Both the position numbers and the translations under genes were made by a program. The notes beneath the pieces are model-generated. The model had not been told where the DNA came from. It worked only from the letters and a program-made list of their open reading frames with translations, and ran no database searches. Of a DNA stretch of 64,000 nt, positions 19,491 to 28,680 are shown one piece after another; position 1 is the first letter of the stretch; each line of letters begins with the position of its first letter. Source of the DNA: JANQPX01 sp041398025 (GTDB lineage: Bacteria; Pseudomonadota; Alphaproteobacteria; Geminicoccales; Geminicoccaceae); NCBI GenBank assembly GCA_041398025.1, contig JAWKVM010000034.1:1-64000 (forward strand). Direction: 5' to 3'.

Positions 19491-20831
19491 ATGATGCCCA
19501 ACGCCTTCGCCTCGAGGCGCCCTAGCTGTTCCGGCTGGTCTCGCGTGCTCCTCGATCGCCCGGTTTTGTCGTCTGTTCTCTGTCTTTGTCTGCTCGCGGC
19601 GGGGCCATCGGCGCGGGCCGATGAGGAACCGGTTTCGCCGCCCGACCCTCTGGAGGTGCCGGTGGAGACGGGGCTGAGCCAGAGCGGCTATTTCGGCGGC
19701 GGCAGTGTCCCGCCCTCGCTCCAGCCGGACAGCCGTCTGCGCATCGGTGATTTCGCGCTTTCGGCGCAGACGGCCTTCGGCATGCTCTATGACGACAATG
19801 TCGACGCCGATGACGACGAGCGTGACGAGGACGTGTTTCTCACCCTGTCCCCCTCGGTGCGGGCGCAGTCGATCTATGCACGCCACAGCCTCGGCTTCGG
19901 CGCCGGCGCCACGGCGGGTACGGCGCTGAAAGACACCGGTGACGATTTCTTCGACTGGCGCATCGGCGCCGACGGCCGGATCGATCTCTCGCGAAAAAGC
20001 AAGCTCAGCGCCGCCGTCGGCTACACCCGGGACGTCGAGGATGACGAGGACATCGATGCCGAAGACGCGAGTGGCGACACCCCGATCCACAATATCGATG
20101 CGAGCCTGGGCTACGACGTTTCCGGCGAGCGCGTGGGTTTCGGTGTCGGCGGCAGCGTGTCACGCCGCGACGTCGAAGGCGACGACTTCGCGGATCGAGA
20201 CCGCACGGCCTATGGGCTGAACGCCAGCGTCCGTTACAAATGGTCGGAGGATCTGAGCATCTCGGGCGGGCCGGCCTATCGCTATTCGACCTTCGACGAG
20301 GACGTCGCCGACGACGGCGACAGCCGGGATGCGGAGGAGTACAGCTTTCAGATCGGTGCAGGCTATCGGGCGAGCCGGACGATCTCGACACGCGCGGCGA
20401 TCGGCTATTCGATCCTGACCTTCGAGGACCCCGACCGGGACAACGACGACAGTGCCACCGGCAGCGCCGGCCTGACCTGGGCGCCCGGCAACGGCACGAC
20501 CCTGGACCTCGAGGCCAGCCGCAGCCTCGGCATCTCCATTGCCGACAACGAGGATGCGCGCACGACCACCAGCGGCTCCGCGACGCTTGCCCACAGCCTC
20601 AGCCTGGGCAGCCGTTCGGCGATCACCTCCTCACTCGGCGTCAGCGTCACGCATGTCTCGGATCTCGATCGCACCGACAAGGGGCTGGTCGCAGGCCTGA
20701 CCTATGGCTATCGCCTGGCGGAGCATGCCGTCTTCACCGCAAGCTACCGCTTCAGCCAGCGCGACTCCGAGGACGAGGAGGCCGACTACTACCGCAATCT
20801 TCTGTCGGTTGGCGTGACCGTCAGTTATTAG
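19491..20831 (+). CDS. Outer-membrane beta-barrel protein linked to the PEP-CTERM/exopolysaccharide locus
   Basis: The protein (446 residues from this start) has an N-terminal signal (PVLSSVLCLCLLAAGPSARA) and then alternating short strands and acidic loops rich in Asp and Glu (DDNVDADDDERDED, YTRDVEDDEDIDAED). It ends in LLSVGVTVSY with a terminal aromatic residue, the usual outer-membrane barrel C-terminus. Such barrels (TIGR03016-like or OprD/Bbp2-like) often accompany PEP-CTERM and exopolysaccharide clusters, perhaps as an export pore. ATG codons at 19491 and 19494 and upstream non-ATG starts are possible; no strong ribosome-binding site decides between them. Its stop overlaps the convergent lipoprotein stop. 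Confidence 0.8.
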   Translation: MMPNAFASRRPSCSGWSRVLLDRPVLSSVLCLCLLAAGPSARADEEPVSPPDPLEVPVETGLSQSGYFGGGSVPPSLQPDSRLRIGDFALSAQTAFGMLYDDNVDADDDERDEDVFLTLSPSVRAQSIYARHSLGFGAGATAGTALKDTGDDFFDWRIGADGRIDLSRKSKLSAAVGYTRDVEDDEDIDAEDASGDTPIHNIDASLGYDVSGERVGFGVGGSVSRRDVEGDDFADRDRTAYGLNASVRYKWSEDLSISGGPAYRYSTFDEDVADDGDSRDAEEYSFQIGAGYRASRTISTRAAIGYSILTFEDPDRDNDDSATGSAGLTWAPGNGTTLDLEASRSLGISIADNEDARTTTSGSATLAHSLSLGSRSAITSSLGVSVTHVSDLDRTDKGLVAGLTYGYRLAEHAVFTASYRFSQRDSEDEEADYYRNLLSVGVTVSY

Positions 20832-21655
20832 GATTCGAGCGCCAGGCGGATTTCCCGAAGAGCCTCCTCGGTCTCCGCCGCCAGGGCCACGGAGGCGTCG
20901 ATCGCCGCTGCGTCGGCGAGGTCCTTCTTTGCCGTCCCGCTGTTGAACCACGTGCTGTGGGTGCCGTCCTCGGCCGCGGCTTCCATCTGCCCGTAGGGAT
21001 AACCGGAGATCGGATCGAGGATGATGCCGGCGGCATAGCCCTCGCTTTCGATCTTGCGCGACGGGAGAATGAAGGCGCCGATGAGTGTCAGATCGCCGAG
21101 CGCCAGGACATTGGCCTTCTTGTCGCTCCGGCCACGAGCTTCATAGGCGATGACCAGATCCAGATGCTGGCGCGCGGCGGCGAGGCGCACCCATTCAAGG
21201 CTTGTTGCCTGCCGCGTAAACCCTGCTCTGGCCGCCTCTGAAACGGCCTGCTCCATGACCAGCGGGCTAAGCGGCACGACCGTTCCGAAGGACGCTCCCA
21301 AATTGGCTGCCATCTCCGACCACGCCCTGGCCTCCTCCGGGTGGAGGGGCGCGATGGCGCCGCATTGGCCATGTCCAATGCAGCCGATCTTGGCGATGCC
21401 GATCCTCGCCGGAAAGGTCAGCGTCGGCTCGATCGACGCGACGTGGCGAAGCGCCTGGTCGAAGGTCGCCCCTTCGGCCTCTGCGGAGTTGGGAGCGGCC
21501 TGCAGAATACTGCCGACGTCGTGCTTCTGCAGATAGTCCTTGCCCGATGTGGTCTGGATCGAATGGCCGCCGCAACCGGCGAGGACAAGGGCTGCAGCGA
21601 GGGCGAGACTGCTGCCCAACGAACGCAACGGAATGGGCGCTGACAAGGAAATCAT
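20828..21655 (-). CDS. Predicted lipoprotein of unknown function
   Basis: This 275-residue protein has a lipoprotein signal (SLGSSLALAAALVLAGC, lipobox LAGC, lipidated Cys near residue 28). The mature part has a segment about paralog-like 'aging/stress' lipoproteins: FPARIGIAKIGCIG, then LDLVIAYEARGRSDKKANVLALGDLTLIGAFILPSR and YPYGQMEAAAED, suggesting a beta-rich domain. I do not recognise a named family. The ATG at 21655 puts the signal peptide at the start; the frame extends 36 codons further upstream. The stop codon (TTA read on plus at 20828-20830) overlaps the stop of the convergent barrel gene by design of four shared bases. Confidence 0.75.
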   Translation of the reverse strand: MISLSAPIPLRSLGSSLALAAALVLAGCGGHSIQTTSGKDYLQKHDVGSILQAAPNSAEAEGATFDQALRHVASIEPTLTFPARIGIAKIGCIGHGQCGAIAPLHPEEARAWSEMAANLGASFGTVVPLSPLVMEQAVSEAARAGFTRQATSLEWVRLAAARQHLDLVIAYEARGRSDKKANVLALGDLTLIGAFILPSRKIESEGYAAGIILDPISGYPYGQMEAAAEDGTHSTWFNSGTAKKDLADAAAIDASVALAAETEEALREIRLALES

Positions 21656-21851
21656 GACATCTCCCGAAAATGTATCGCCATTGTGCAGGCACTTTCCGAT
21701 GGGCCGGATGAACAATGCCTGAATGTAGTTCGAGGCTAAATTGCCCATGGCCGTTTGCTTCATGCTCGTCGTCCCACCTTGACCTCATTTTCCTGCCAGT
21801 CCGTAATTGTGGGCGGCTTTGGTGTCAGTTGACGGGTTGTCGGGAGAGAGC

Positions 21852-22586
21852 ATGTCCCTCGAGAAGCGCATGGTGGTGATCACGGGCGGGGCCGGCGGCA
21901 TTGCGCGGGCGACCGCCCCGCTGCTGCTGGCGGACGGCGCCGATCTGCATCTGATCGATCCCGACGGCGCCCGACTTTCGAGCGTCGCCGCTGAGCTCGC
22001 TGCCGGCGCCCGGGTCACGACGGCGGTCTCGGCTCTGGACAGCCCAGAAGCCTGCGCCAAAGCGCTGGATGGGATCGACCGGCCGATCTACGGCCTCGTC
22101 CACCTCGCCGGCATCTTCCTGCAGGACGATCTCGACGCCGCCTCGCGCCCCGTCTGGAACGACGTGATAGCAGCCAATCTCACCAACGCCTTCGACATGG
22201 CCGCCGCCTGCCGGCCGAAGCTCGAGACCGAGGGCGAGAGCCGCATGATCTTCGTGAGCTCGGTCGCCTTCAGGCGCGGCTCCTTCGATCACATCGCCTA
22301 TACCGCGGCCAAGGGCGGCATCGTTGGTCTGGTGCGCGCGCTCTCCAAGAAGCTCGGCCCGAACACCCTGGTGAACGGCCTCGCTCCCGGCATCATCGAA
22401 ACCAGAATGCCCGAACACCTCCTCGCCGAGGAAAAGCGCCGCAAGGTCCTGATCGCCGAAACCGCCCTCAAGCGCTTCGGCCATCCGCGCGAGGTCGGCA
22501 CCGTAATCCAGTTCCTGCTCGGTCCCGGCTCCAGCTTCATCACCGGCCAGGTCATCAACGTCGACGGCGGCGTCGCCAACAGCTAG
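21852..22586 (+). CDS. Short-chain dehydrogenase/reductase (SDR)
   Basis: The 244-residue enzyme is a classical SDR. It has the cofactor motif TGGAGGIARA near the N-terminus, the NAA-like segment as HLAGIFLQDD, catalytic Ser in IFVSSVAFRRG, and the YxxxK pair in YTAAKGG. The C-terminal SFITGQVINVDGG closes the fold. It most resembles 3-oxoacyl-ACP reductase-like or sugar/alcohol dehydrogenases; the substrate cannot be named. The ATG at 21852 has GGGAGAG upstream. The stop codon is directly followed by repeat R2. Confidence 0.85.
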   Translation: MSLEKRMVVITGGAGGIARATAPLLLADGADLHLIDPDGARLSSVAAELAAGARVTTAVSALDSPEACAKALDGIDRPIYGLVHLAGIFLQDDLDAASRPVWNDVIAANLTNAFDMAAACRPKLETEGESRMIFVSSVAFRRGSFDHIAYTAAKGGIVGLVRALSKKLGPNTLVNGLAPGIIETRMPEHLLAEEKRRKVLIAETALKRFGHPREVGTVIQFLLGPGSSFITGQVINVDGGVANS

Positions 22587-22665
22587 GTGGCGCGGGTGGC
22601 GCGGCCACCTCGTTGACTCGGACTGCTACAGTCAGGCTCGACGGTATGCGGCCTGGTTTTCGGCG
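22587..22665 (+). repeat. Post-stop repeat R2, copy 1
   Basis: It starts at the base after the TAG stop of the SDR gene. A perfect hairpin GGTGGC-GCG-GCCACC (22595-22609) is followed by a tract ending TATGCGGCCTGGTTTT. Related tracts follow the stops at 34370, 42990 and near 49147. Confidence 0.7.
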
Positions 22666-22785
22666 CCGGTATTGGCGTTTGCTGGGGGAGGGTTTGTTGA
22701 CGAGATTAGCCGCGCGGACGTTCGCAGCGGAACGTGCGCATGGTGACAGTGTCTTCGGCGTCGTTCGTCCTGCCGTTAACGCTGC

Positions 22786-22935
22786 TTTAACCTTCCAGGG
22801 CTAAGCTCTCGATCTGGTCCATGCGACCCTGGGAATCCGCCCGTCCGTCGGAAAAAGTTTGGGTGAGGCTCGGACTCCCAGGATCGCATGGACCAGACAC
22901 GCAGCATTGCAGATGAAGGTGCAGAAATCGTTAAG
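22786..22935. repeat. Dispersed nested palindrome R1, copy B
   Basis: Inner arms 22816-22839 and 22871-22894 (GGTCCATGCGACC... and ...GGATCGCATGGACC) around a 31-nt loop. Outer arms are TTTAACC near 22786 and CGTTAAG at 22929-22935. It lies between convergent genes. Confidence 0.88.
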
Positions 22936-23021
22936 AGCGGGCACGGTCCATCTGTTCCGTAAGTCCGGGCTTCCTTTCGTTCGACCTTCTGCCGAGCCAA
23001 GGCCCGGCTGCCGTCAGTTGG

Positions 23022-24080
23022 CTACGGCTCGCTGGACTCATGCAGCCGCCCCTCTTCCACCGCGTGGCAGGCATGGAGGTGGGCGCTGCCTTCGAAGGGC
23101 TGAAGCTTCGGCGTCTCGTTGGCGCAGCGGTCATTGGCGAACGGACAGCGCGGGTGAAAAGCGCAGCCCTTGGGCGGGTTGAGCGGGGAGGGGAGCTCGC
23201 CCTTGATGGCGAGACGCTTGCTGCGCCGTGTCGGGTCGGTGCTCGGGCTGCTCGCCTGCAGGGCCTGGGTGTAGGGGTGGAGCGGGCGACTGAACAGGTC
23301 GTCGCGCGGTCCCTGTTCCACCGGCCGGCCCAGATACATCACCATGACCTCGTCGGCGACGTGGCGCACCACGGAGAGATCGTGGGAGATGAACAGATAG
23401 GCGAGCTCGAACGTCTCCTGGAGCTCGATCAGGAGGTTCAGGACCTGCGCCTGGATCGACACGTCGAGGGCGGAGACCGGCTCGTCCAGCACCAGGATCT
23501 TCGGCCGCAGCATCAAAGCGCGCGCGACCGCGATGCGCTGGCGCTGGCCGCCCGAAAACATATGCGGGTAGCGGCCGGCGAGTTCCGGGCGCAGGCCGAC
23601 CTTGGCCATCATGTCGGCGACCGCGTCCCGCCGCTCGGCAGCGCTCATCCCGGTGTTGACCACAAGCGGCTCTTCCAGGATGGCGCTGATCTTCTTCCGC
23701 GGATTGAGCGAGCCGTAGGGATCCTGAAAGACGATCTGCACGGCCTTGCGCAGATGCCGGCGCTGCTCGTCGCTCGCAGTGGCGAGATCGACGCCTTCGA
23801 GGGTAAGAGAGCCCGCCGTCGCCGGCTCGATCATGGTGACCAGGCGGGCGAGCGTGCTCTTGCCGCAGCCGCTCTCGCCGACCACGGCAAGCGTCTTGCC
23901 GGGCAGCATCGAAAAGCTCGCCTCGCGCAGCGCCTGCAGCACCGCCTCGCCTTTGAACATGCCGAGCGATATGCGGTAGTGACGGGCCAGCTCATCGGCC
24001 ACCAGCACCGGCGGCACGGGTGGCGCGGCCACTGCGTTGACGTTTGCTGCGGCGTCTGGCGATGGGGCTGGATCGCTCAT
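23022..24080 (-). CDS. Dipeptide/oligopeptide ABC transporter ATP-binding protein (DppF/OppF type)
   Basis: This is the second ATPase of a peptide importer. The 352-residue protein has Walker A GESGCGKSTLARL, signature FSGGQRQRIAVARAL, Walker B with LVLDEPVSALDVS, and the C-terminal oligopeptide-transporter extension containing CAFHPRCPFANDRC. The first 33 residues (SDPAPSPDAAANVNAVAAPPVPPV) are a low-complexity leader absent from most homologues; part of its DNA (24011-24041) matches the R2 repeat at about 27 of 31 positions. The start overlaps the DppD stop by four bases, so the operon is coupled. Peptide specificity is unknown. Confidence 0.93.
   Translation of the reverse strand: MSDPAPSPDAAANVNAVAAPPVPPVLVADELARHYRISLGMFKGEAVLQALREASFSMLPGKTLAVVGESGCGKSTLARLVTMIEPATAGSLTLEGVDLATASDEQRRHLRKAVQIVFQDPYGSLNPRKKISAILEEPLVVNTGMSAAERRDAVADMMAKVGLRPELAGRYPHMFSGGQRQRIAVARALMLRPKILVLDEPVSALDVSIQAQVLNLLIELQETFELAYLFISHDLSVVRHVADEVMVMYLGRPVEQGPRDDLFSRPLHPYTQALQASSPSTDPTRRSKRLAIKGELPSPLNPPKGCAFHPRCPFANDRCANETPKLQPFEGSAHLHACHAVEEGRLHESSEP
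24011..24050 (+). repeat. R2-like tract inside the coding start of the DppF-type gene
   Basis: On the plus strand GGGTGGCGCGGCCAC followed by CGTTGAC matches the R2 copy after the SDR gene (22587-22617) at about 27 of 31 positions. It encodes part of the proline- and alanine-rich leader of the ATPase on the other strand. Confidence 0.55.
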
Positions 24081-25072
24081 GCCGTTCTGGCCTCCGGGCC
24101 CCGCGGCTGGCCCTGGCTGTCCAGCGGATAGTGGCAGCGCACGCGGCCGCCATCCGTCTCGGCGAAGGCCGGCTCGACCGAGGCGCAGCGTTCGTCGGCA
24201 TAGCGGCAGCGCGGATGAAACAGGCAGCCATTCGGCCGATCCCCGGCGCCGGGGACGATGCCGGGGATGGTCGGCAGCTTTTTCTCCGTGGCGCGTTCGG
24301 GCAGGGCGCGCAGCAGGGCCTGGGTGTAGGGATGGCGCGGCGTTTCGAACAGCGACAGCACCGGCTGCATCTCCACCTGCTGGCCGGCATATTGCACGTT
24401 CACCCGCTCCGCGGTCTCGGCGACCACCGCCATGTCGTGGGTGATCAGGATAAGCGCCATGCCGCGATCTTTTTGCAGATCGAGCAGAAGGTCGAGGATC
24501 TGCGCCTGGATGGTGACATCGAGCGCCGTGGTCGGCTCGTCGGCGATCAGCAGCTTCGGATTGCAGGCGATCGCCATCGCGATCATCACCCGCTGGTTCA
24601 TGCCGCCGGACATCTGATGGGGAAAGGCGGAGAGGCGCTGCTCGGGTGAGGGAATGCCGACCAGGTCCAGCAGCTCGATGGCCCGCCTGCGATGATCCGC
24701 GCGGGAACCGCCGAGATGGGTCTTGATGCCCTCGGTGAGCTGGAAGCCGACGGTGAAGCAGGGATTGAGCGAGGTCATCGGCTCCTGGAAGATCATCGCC
24801 AGATCCTTGCCCACGATCTTCCGCCGGTCCGAGGCGGACAGCCCGAGGAGGCTTCGCCCGGCAAAGTCCATGCGGTCCGCGGTGATCTCGGCGGTCCAGG
24901 GCAAAAGCCCCATCAGCGCCAGCATCGAGACGCTCTTGCCCGATCCGCTCTCGCCGACGATCGCCAGAACCTCGCCCTCATCCACCGCCAGGCTGACGCC
25001 GTCTACCGCCTTGAACGGCCCGTGCAGGGTCGAAAACGCGACGGTCAGGTTGTCGATCTCCAGCAGCGCCAT
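24077..25072 (-). CDS. Dipeptide/oligopeptide ABC transporter ATP-binding protein (DppD/OppD type)
   Basis: This first ATPase of the importer has 331 residues with Walker A GESGSGKSVSMLA, a Q-loop (MIFQEPMTSLNP), signature MSGGMNQRVMIAMA, Walker B LLIADEPTTALDVT, the H-loop THDMAVV, and the C-terminal Cys-rich peptide-transporter domain (CLFHPRCRYADERC). It is the natural partner of the downstream DppF-type protein and follows the permease genes with a few bases of spacing. All catalytic motifs are intact. Confidence 0.94.
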   Translation of the reverse strand: MALLEIDNLTVAFSTLHGPFKAVDGVSLAVDEGEVLAIVGESGSGKSVSMLALMGLLPWTAEITADRMDFAGRSLLGLSASDRRKIVGKDLAMIFQEPMTSLNPCFTVGFQLTEGIKTHLGGSRADHRRRAIELLDLVGIPSPEQRLSAFPHQMSGGMNQRVMIAMAIACNPKLLIADEPTTALDVTIQAQILDLLLDLQKDRGMALILITHDMAVVAETAERVNVQYAGQQVEMQPVLSLFETPRHPYTQALLRALPERATEKKLPTIPGIVPGAGDRPNGCLFHPRCRYADERCASVEPAFAETDGGRVRCHYPLDSQGQPRGPEARTA

Positions 25073-25076
25073 CGTC

Positions 25077-25991
25077 TCAGCTTCTCTTCAGCTTGGGATC
25101 GAGGGCGTCTCTAAGCCCGTCGCCCATGAGGTTGAGGGCGAGCACGGTGATCAGGATGGCGAGGCCGGGAAAGGTCACGACCCACCAGGCGCGCAGCACG
25201 AACTCTCGCGCATCGGCGAGCATGGTCCCCCATTCGGGGGCGGGCGGCTGGGCGCCAAGTCCCAAAAAGCCGAGGGCGGCAGCATCGAGAATCGCGTTGG
25301 AGAAGGCGAGGCTCGCCTGGACGATCAGGGGTGCCAGGCAATTGGGGAGGACCGTCAGGAACATCAGGCGGGGCAGCCCCGCTCCCGTCACTCGGCTCGC
25401 CGTCACATAATCCTTCGAGGTCTCGGTGATCACCGAGGCGCGCGTCAGGCGGGTGAATTGCGGCAGATAGGTGACCGCGATCGCGATCACCGCGTTGAAC
25501 AGGCCGGGGCCGAGAATGGCGACGATCACGATCGCCAGCAGCAGGCTGGGCACGGCGAGCAGAATGTCCATCGCGCGCATGATCATGCTCTCGGTCCAGC
25601 CGCGCGCGAAGCCGGCGACCAGCCCGAGCGCGATGCCCGAGGTGAGCGCAAGGCTCACCACGATCAGCGCGATGAACAGCGAATAGCGCGAGCCGTGGAT
25701 GATGCGCGAGAGAATGTCACGGCCGACCGCATCGGTGCCGAGCACAAAGTCCCAGGATCCGCCCTCCTGCCAGACCGGCGGTTCCAGAAAATGGTCGCGA
25801 TATTGCTGCGCCGGTGAATGCGGCGCCACGACATCGGCGAACAGGGCCGCGAGCAGGACGATGACGACGGCCAGAAGGCCGGCGACCGCCCCCTTGTTCT
25901 CGCTGAAATAGTGCCAGAATTCGCGCAGCGGCCCCGGCGGTGCCTTGATCGCGGTCTCGGCGTCGTGGGCGCGTTTCGCTTCGCTCGCCAT
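25077..25991 (-). CDS. Dipeptide/oligopeptide ABC transporter permease (DppC type)
   Basis: The 304-residue inner-membrane protein has an N-terminal cytoplasmic stretch with EFWHYFSENKGAVAGLL, about six membrane helices, and the ATPase-contacting EAA loop around AASRVTGAGLPRLMFLTVLPN. The motif GTDAVGRDILSRIIHGSRYSL is diagnostic of DppC/OppC. The frame is open 49 codons further upstream, but the ATG at 25991 (MASEAKRAHDAETA) begins two bases after the DppB stop and gives the family length. It pairs with the DppB-type permease. Confidence 0.94.
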   Translation of the reverse strand: MASEAKRAHDAETAIKAPPGPLREFWHYFSENKGAVAGLLAVVIVLLAALFADVVAPHSPAQQYRDHFLEPPVWQEGGSWDFVLGTDAVGRDILSRIIHGSRYSLFIALIVVSLALTSGIALGLVAGFARGWTESMIMRAMDILLAVPSLLLAIVIVAILGPGLFNAVIAIAVTYLPQFTRLTRASVITETSKDYVTASRVTGAGLPRLMFLTVLPNCLAPLIVQASLAFSNAILDAAALGFLGLGAQPPAPEWGTMLADAREFVLRAWWVVTFPGLAILITVLALNLMGDGLRDALDPKLKRS

Positions 25992-25993
25992 GC

Positions 25994-27004
25994 TCAGGTC
26001 CGCCGCCGGATCTTCGGGTTGATCAGGCCGTAGAGGATGTCGACGCCGAAATTCACCAGCATGACGATGCTCGCGATCAGCAGGATGCCGCCCTGCACCG
26101 AGGGATAGTCGCGTCGCGCCACGGAATCGATCAGCCACTTGCCGATGCCCGGCCAGGAGAAGATGGTTTCGGTCAGAATGGCGCCGCTAAAGAGCGTGCT
26201 CGCCGACAGGCCGATCACCGTGATCACCGGGATCATGGCGTTGCGCAGGGCGTGCAGGCCGATCACCCGCCGCGGCGTCAGGCCCTTGGCGCGCGCCGTG
26301 CGGATATAGTCCTCGCCCAGCACCTCGAGCATGGCCGAGCGGGTCTGGCGCGCGATCACCGCGAGCGGGATGGTGCCGAGCACGATGGTCGGCAGGATCA
26401 GATGTCTCGCGGCGGAGGTGAACGCCCCCTCCTGGCCGGAGAGCAGGCTGTCGATCAGCATGAAGCCGGTCACCGGTGGAAAGAAATACAAAAGATCGAT
26501 CCGGCCGGAGACCGGGGTCCATTGCAGGGTGCCGGAAAACAGGATGATCAGCAGGAGGCCCCACCAGAAGATCGGCATGGAGAAGCCGGTGAGCGACGTG
26601 CCCATGAGCAGGTGGTCGAAGGCGGAGCCGCGATTGACCGCGGCGACCACGCCTGCGGGGATTCCGAGAAAGACCGCGAACAGCAGGCCGCAAAGGCCCA
26701 GCTCCAGGGTTGCCGGAAACAGGGTCAGAAACTCGTCCACCACAGGCTTTCGGGTGACCAGGGACTGGCCGAGGTCGCCCTGAAGCACATTGCCGAGAAA
26801 GCTCAGATACTGCACCGGCAGCGGTCGATCGAACCCGAAGCGCGTGCGCAGCTCGGCAAGCCGCTCCTCGCTGATGCCGCGCTCGCCCACCAGAAGCTCG
26901 ATCGGATCGCCCGGCACCAGGCGGATCAGGGCGAACGCGACGATGGTGACCCCGACGAAGGTCGGGATGAGAACCCCGAGACGCGTGAGAACGAACCGTA
27001 TCAT
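25994..27004 (-). CDS. Dipeptide/oligopeptide ABC transporter permease (DppB type)
   Basis: The 336-residue inner-membrane protein begins MIRFVLTRLGVLIPTFVGV, the standard DppB/OppB N-terminal helix, followed by GDPIELLVGERG, a periplasmic loop and five more helices. The EAA loop is DYIRTARAKGLTPRRVIGLHALRN. It lies about 80 bp after the binding-protein gene and just before the DppC-type gene, giving the complete order A-B-C-D-F on one strand. Confidence 0.94.
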   Translation of the reverse strand: MIRFVLTRLGVLIPTFVGVTIVAFALIRLVPGDPIELLVGERGISEERLAELRTRFGFDRPLPVQYLSFLGNVLQGDLGQSLVTRKPVVDEFLTLFPATLELGLCGLLFAVFLGIPAGVVAAVNRGSAFDHLLMGTSLTGFSMPIFWWGLLLIILFSGTLQWTPVSGRIDLLYFFPPVTGFMLIDSLLSGQEGAFTSAARHLILPTIVLGTIPLAVIARQTRSAMLEVLGEDYIRTARAKGLTPRRVIGLHALRNAMIPVITVIGLSASTLFSGAILTETIFSWPGIGKWLIDSVARRDYPSVQGGILLIASIVMLVNFGVDILYGLINPKIRRRT

Positions 27005-27081
27005 GTCGCGACGCGCGACGGCGCGGACTTGACGGAGAACATCATGCGCGTCCCCGCCAAATCACGCGCCGTAGGGCGACC

Positions 27082-28680
27082 CTACCCTTCGAGGTCGACG
27101 CCGTAGAACTGGTGCCCGCCGAAGGGGTCGATCTTGTAGCCGACCACCTCTTTCCTGAGCGGCATGAACACCACCGAATGGGCGATGGTGACCCAGGGCG
27201 CCTCCTCCTTGAAGACCACCTGCGCCTCTTCGTACAGCTTGGTGCGCTCACCCTGGTCGCTGATCTTCTTGGCATCGACCACGAGCTTGTCGTAGGGCTC
27301 GAAGCACCAGCGAGCGTAGTTGGAGCCGGCACCGCCAGCGGCGGCGCAGCCGAGCAGGGTGTGCAGGAAGTTGTCGGGATCGCCGTTGTCGCCGGTCCAG
27401 CCGAGGAGCACGGTCTGATGCTCGCCGTTCTTGGCACGCTCCAGATATTCGCCCCATTCGTAGGAGACGATCTCGGCCTCGACGCCGACCGCGGCCCAGT
27501 CGGACTGGATCAGCTCCGCCATGCGCTTGGCGTTCGGGTTGTAGGGACGCTGCACCGGCATCGCCCATACGTCGGTCTTGAGGTCGGTGACGCCGGCCTC
27601 CTCGAGCAGCGCCTTGGCCTTTTCGGGGTCGTAGGGGTAGTCCTCGACCGCGTCGTCATAGGACCAGATGGTCGGCGGGATCGGGTTCTTGGCGATGGTG
27701 CCGGCGCCCTGGAACACCGCGTCCATGATCGCCTGCTTGTTGATCGCCATGTTCAGCGCCTGGCGCACCCGCTTGTCGGTATAGGGCTCCTTCTCGGTGT
27801 TGAAGGCGAGATAGCCGACGTTCAGGCCTTCCTGCTCGAGCAGCTGGATATCGTCGTTGGCCTTGATCGCCTCGATGTCGGCGGGATTGGGGTAGGGCAT
27901 GACGTGGCATTCGCCCGCCTGCAGCTTCTGCAGCCGGACCGAGGCATCGGGCGTGATCGCGAACACCAGATCGTCGATCGCGGCCTTGCCGGCCCAGTAG
28001 TCGGGATGCGCCTTGTAACGGATGACGGCGTCCTTCTGGTACGCGACAAGCTGAAACGGCCCGGTGCCCACAGGGGTCAGATCGACCTGTTCCGGGGTGC
28101 CCGCGGCACTCATGGCATCGGCATATTCCGCCGACATGATCGAGGCGAAATCCATGCCGAGATTGGCGAGGAAGGGGGCTTCCGGCGCGTTCAGCACGAA
28201 CTTGACGGTCATGTCGTCGACCTTCTCGACCGCCTTGATCAGGTTCGGCATGTCCATGCCCTGGAAGTACTCGTAGGTGCCGCCGGAGACGGTATGGTAG
28301 GGGTGCTCCGGATCACGCTGGCGCTCGAAGCTCCAGACCACGTCGTCGGCATTGAAGTCGCGGCTCGGGGTGAAGCTGTCGGTGGTCTGGAACTTGACGC
28401 CCGGGCGCAGGTGGAAGGTGTATTCGAGGCCGTCGTCGGAAATATCCCAGCTCTCCGCCAGCCCCGGCACCAGCGTGGTCGCACCGCGCTCGAACTCGAC
28501 CAGACGGTTGTAGACCGGCTTGGACGAGGCATCGAAGGTGGTGCCGGCGGTGTAGAGGGATGGGTTGAAGCCTTCGGGACTGCCTTCCGAGCAGTAGACC
28601 AGAGTCTTGGCCTGGACCGTGGTGGAAAGCAGGGCGGCGGCCGTCAGCGCAAGGCCGGCCGCAGCGTAATGTTTGGTCAT
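27082..28680 (-). CDS. Dipeptide/oligopeptide ABC transporter periplasmic binding protein (DppA type)
   Basis: This 532-residue solute-binding protein (SBP family 5) carries a Sec signal (MTKHYAAAGLALTAAALLST, cleavage near VQA-KTL) and family motifs: YCSEGSPEGFNPSLYTAGTT, YTFHLRPGVKFQTTD, and QALNMAINKQAI. The C-terminal EEAPWVTIAHSVVFMPL is typical. The ATG at 28680 starts the signal peptide; the open frame extends 55 codons upstream but without signal-like sequence. It is the first gene of the peptide-uptake operon. Peptide or heme-precursor (ALA) specificity cannot be told apart. Confidence 0.93.
   Translation of the reverse strand: MTKHYAAAGLALTAAALLSTTVQAKTLVYCSEGSPEGFNPSLYTAGTTFDASSKPVYNRLVEFERGATTLVPGLAESWDISDDGLEYTFHLRPGVKFQTTDSFTPSRDFNADDVVWSFERQRDPEHPYHTVSGGTYEYFQGMDMPNLIKAVEKVDDMTVKFVLNAPEAPFLANLGMDFASIMSAEYADAMSAAGTPEQVDLTPVGTGPFQLVAYQKDAVIRYKAHPDYWAGKAAIDDLVFAITPDASVRLQKLQAGECHVMPYPNPADIEAIKANDDIQLLEQEGLNVGYLAFNTEKEPYTDKRVRQALNMAINKQAIMDAVFQGAGTIAKNPIPPTIWSYDDAVEDYPYDPEKAKALLEEAGVTDLKTDVWAMPVQRPYNPNAKRMAELIQSDWAAVGVEAEIVSYEWGEYLERAKNGEHQTVLLGWTGDNGDPDNFLHTLLGCAAAGGAGSNYARWCFEPYDKLVVDAKKISDQGERTKLYEEAQVVFKEEAPWVTIAHSVVFMPLRKEVVGYKIDPFGGHQFYGVDLEG

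Larger units (their letters stand above)
22587..23021. other. Convergent intergenic region with repeats R2 and R1-B
   Basis: About 435 bp with no gene. It holds an R2 tract directly after the SDR stop and an R1 palindrome (22786-22935), and then a short stretch before the convergent dppF-type gene. Confidence 0.75.
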
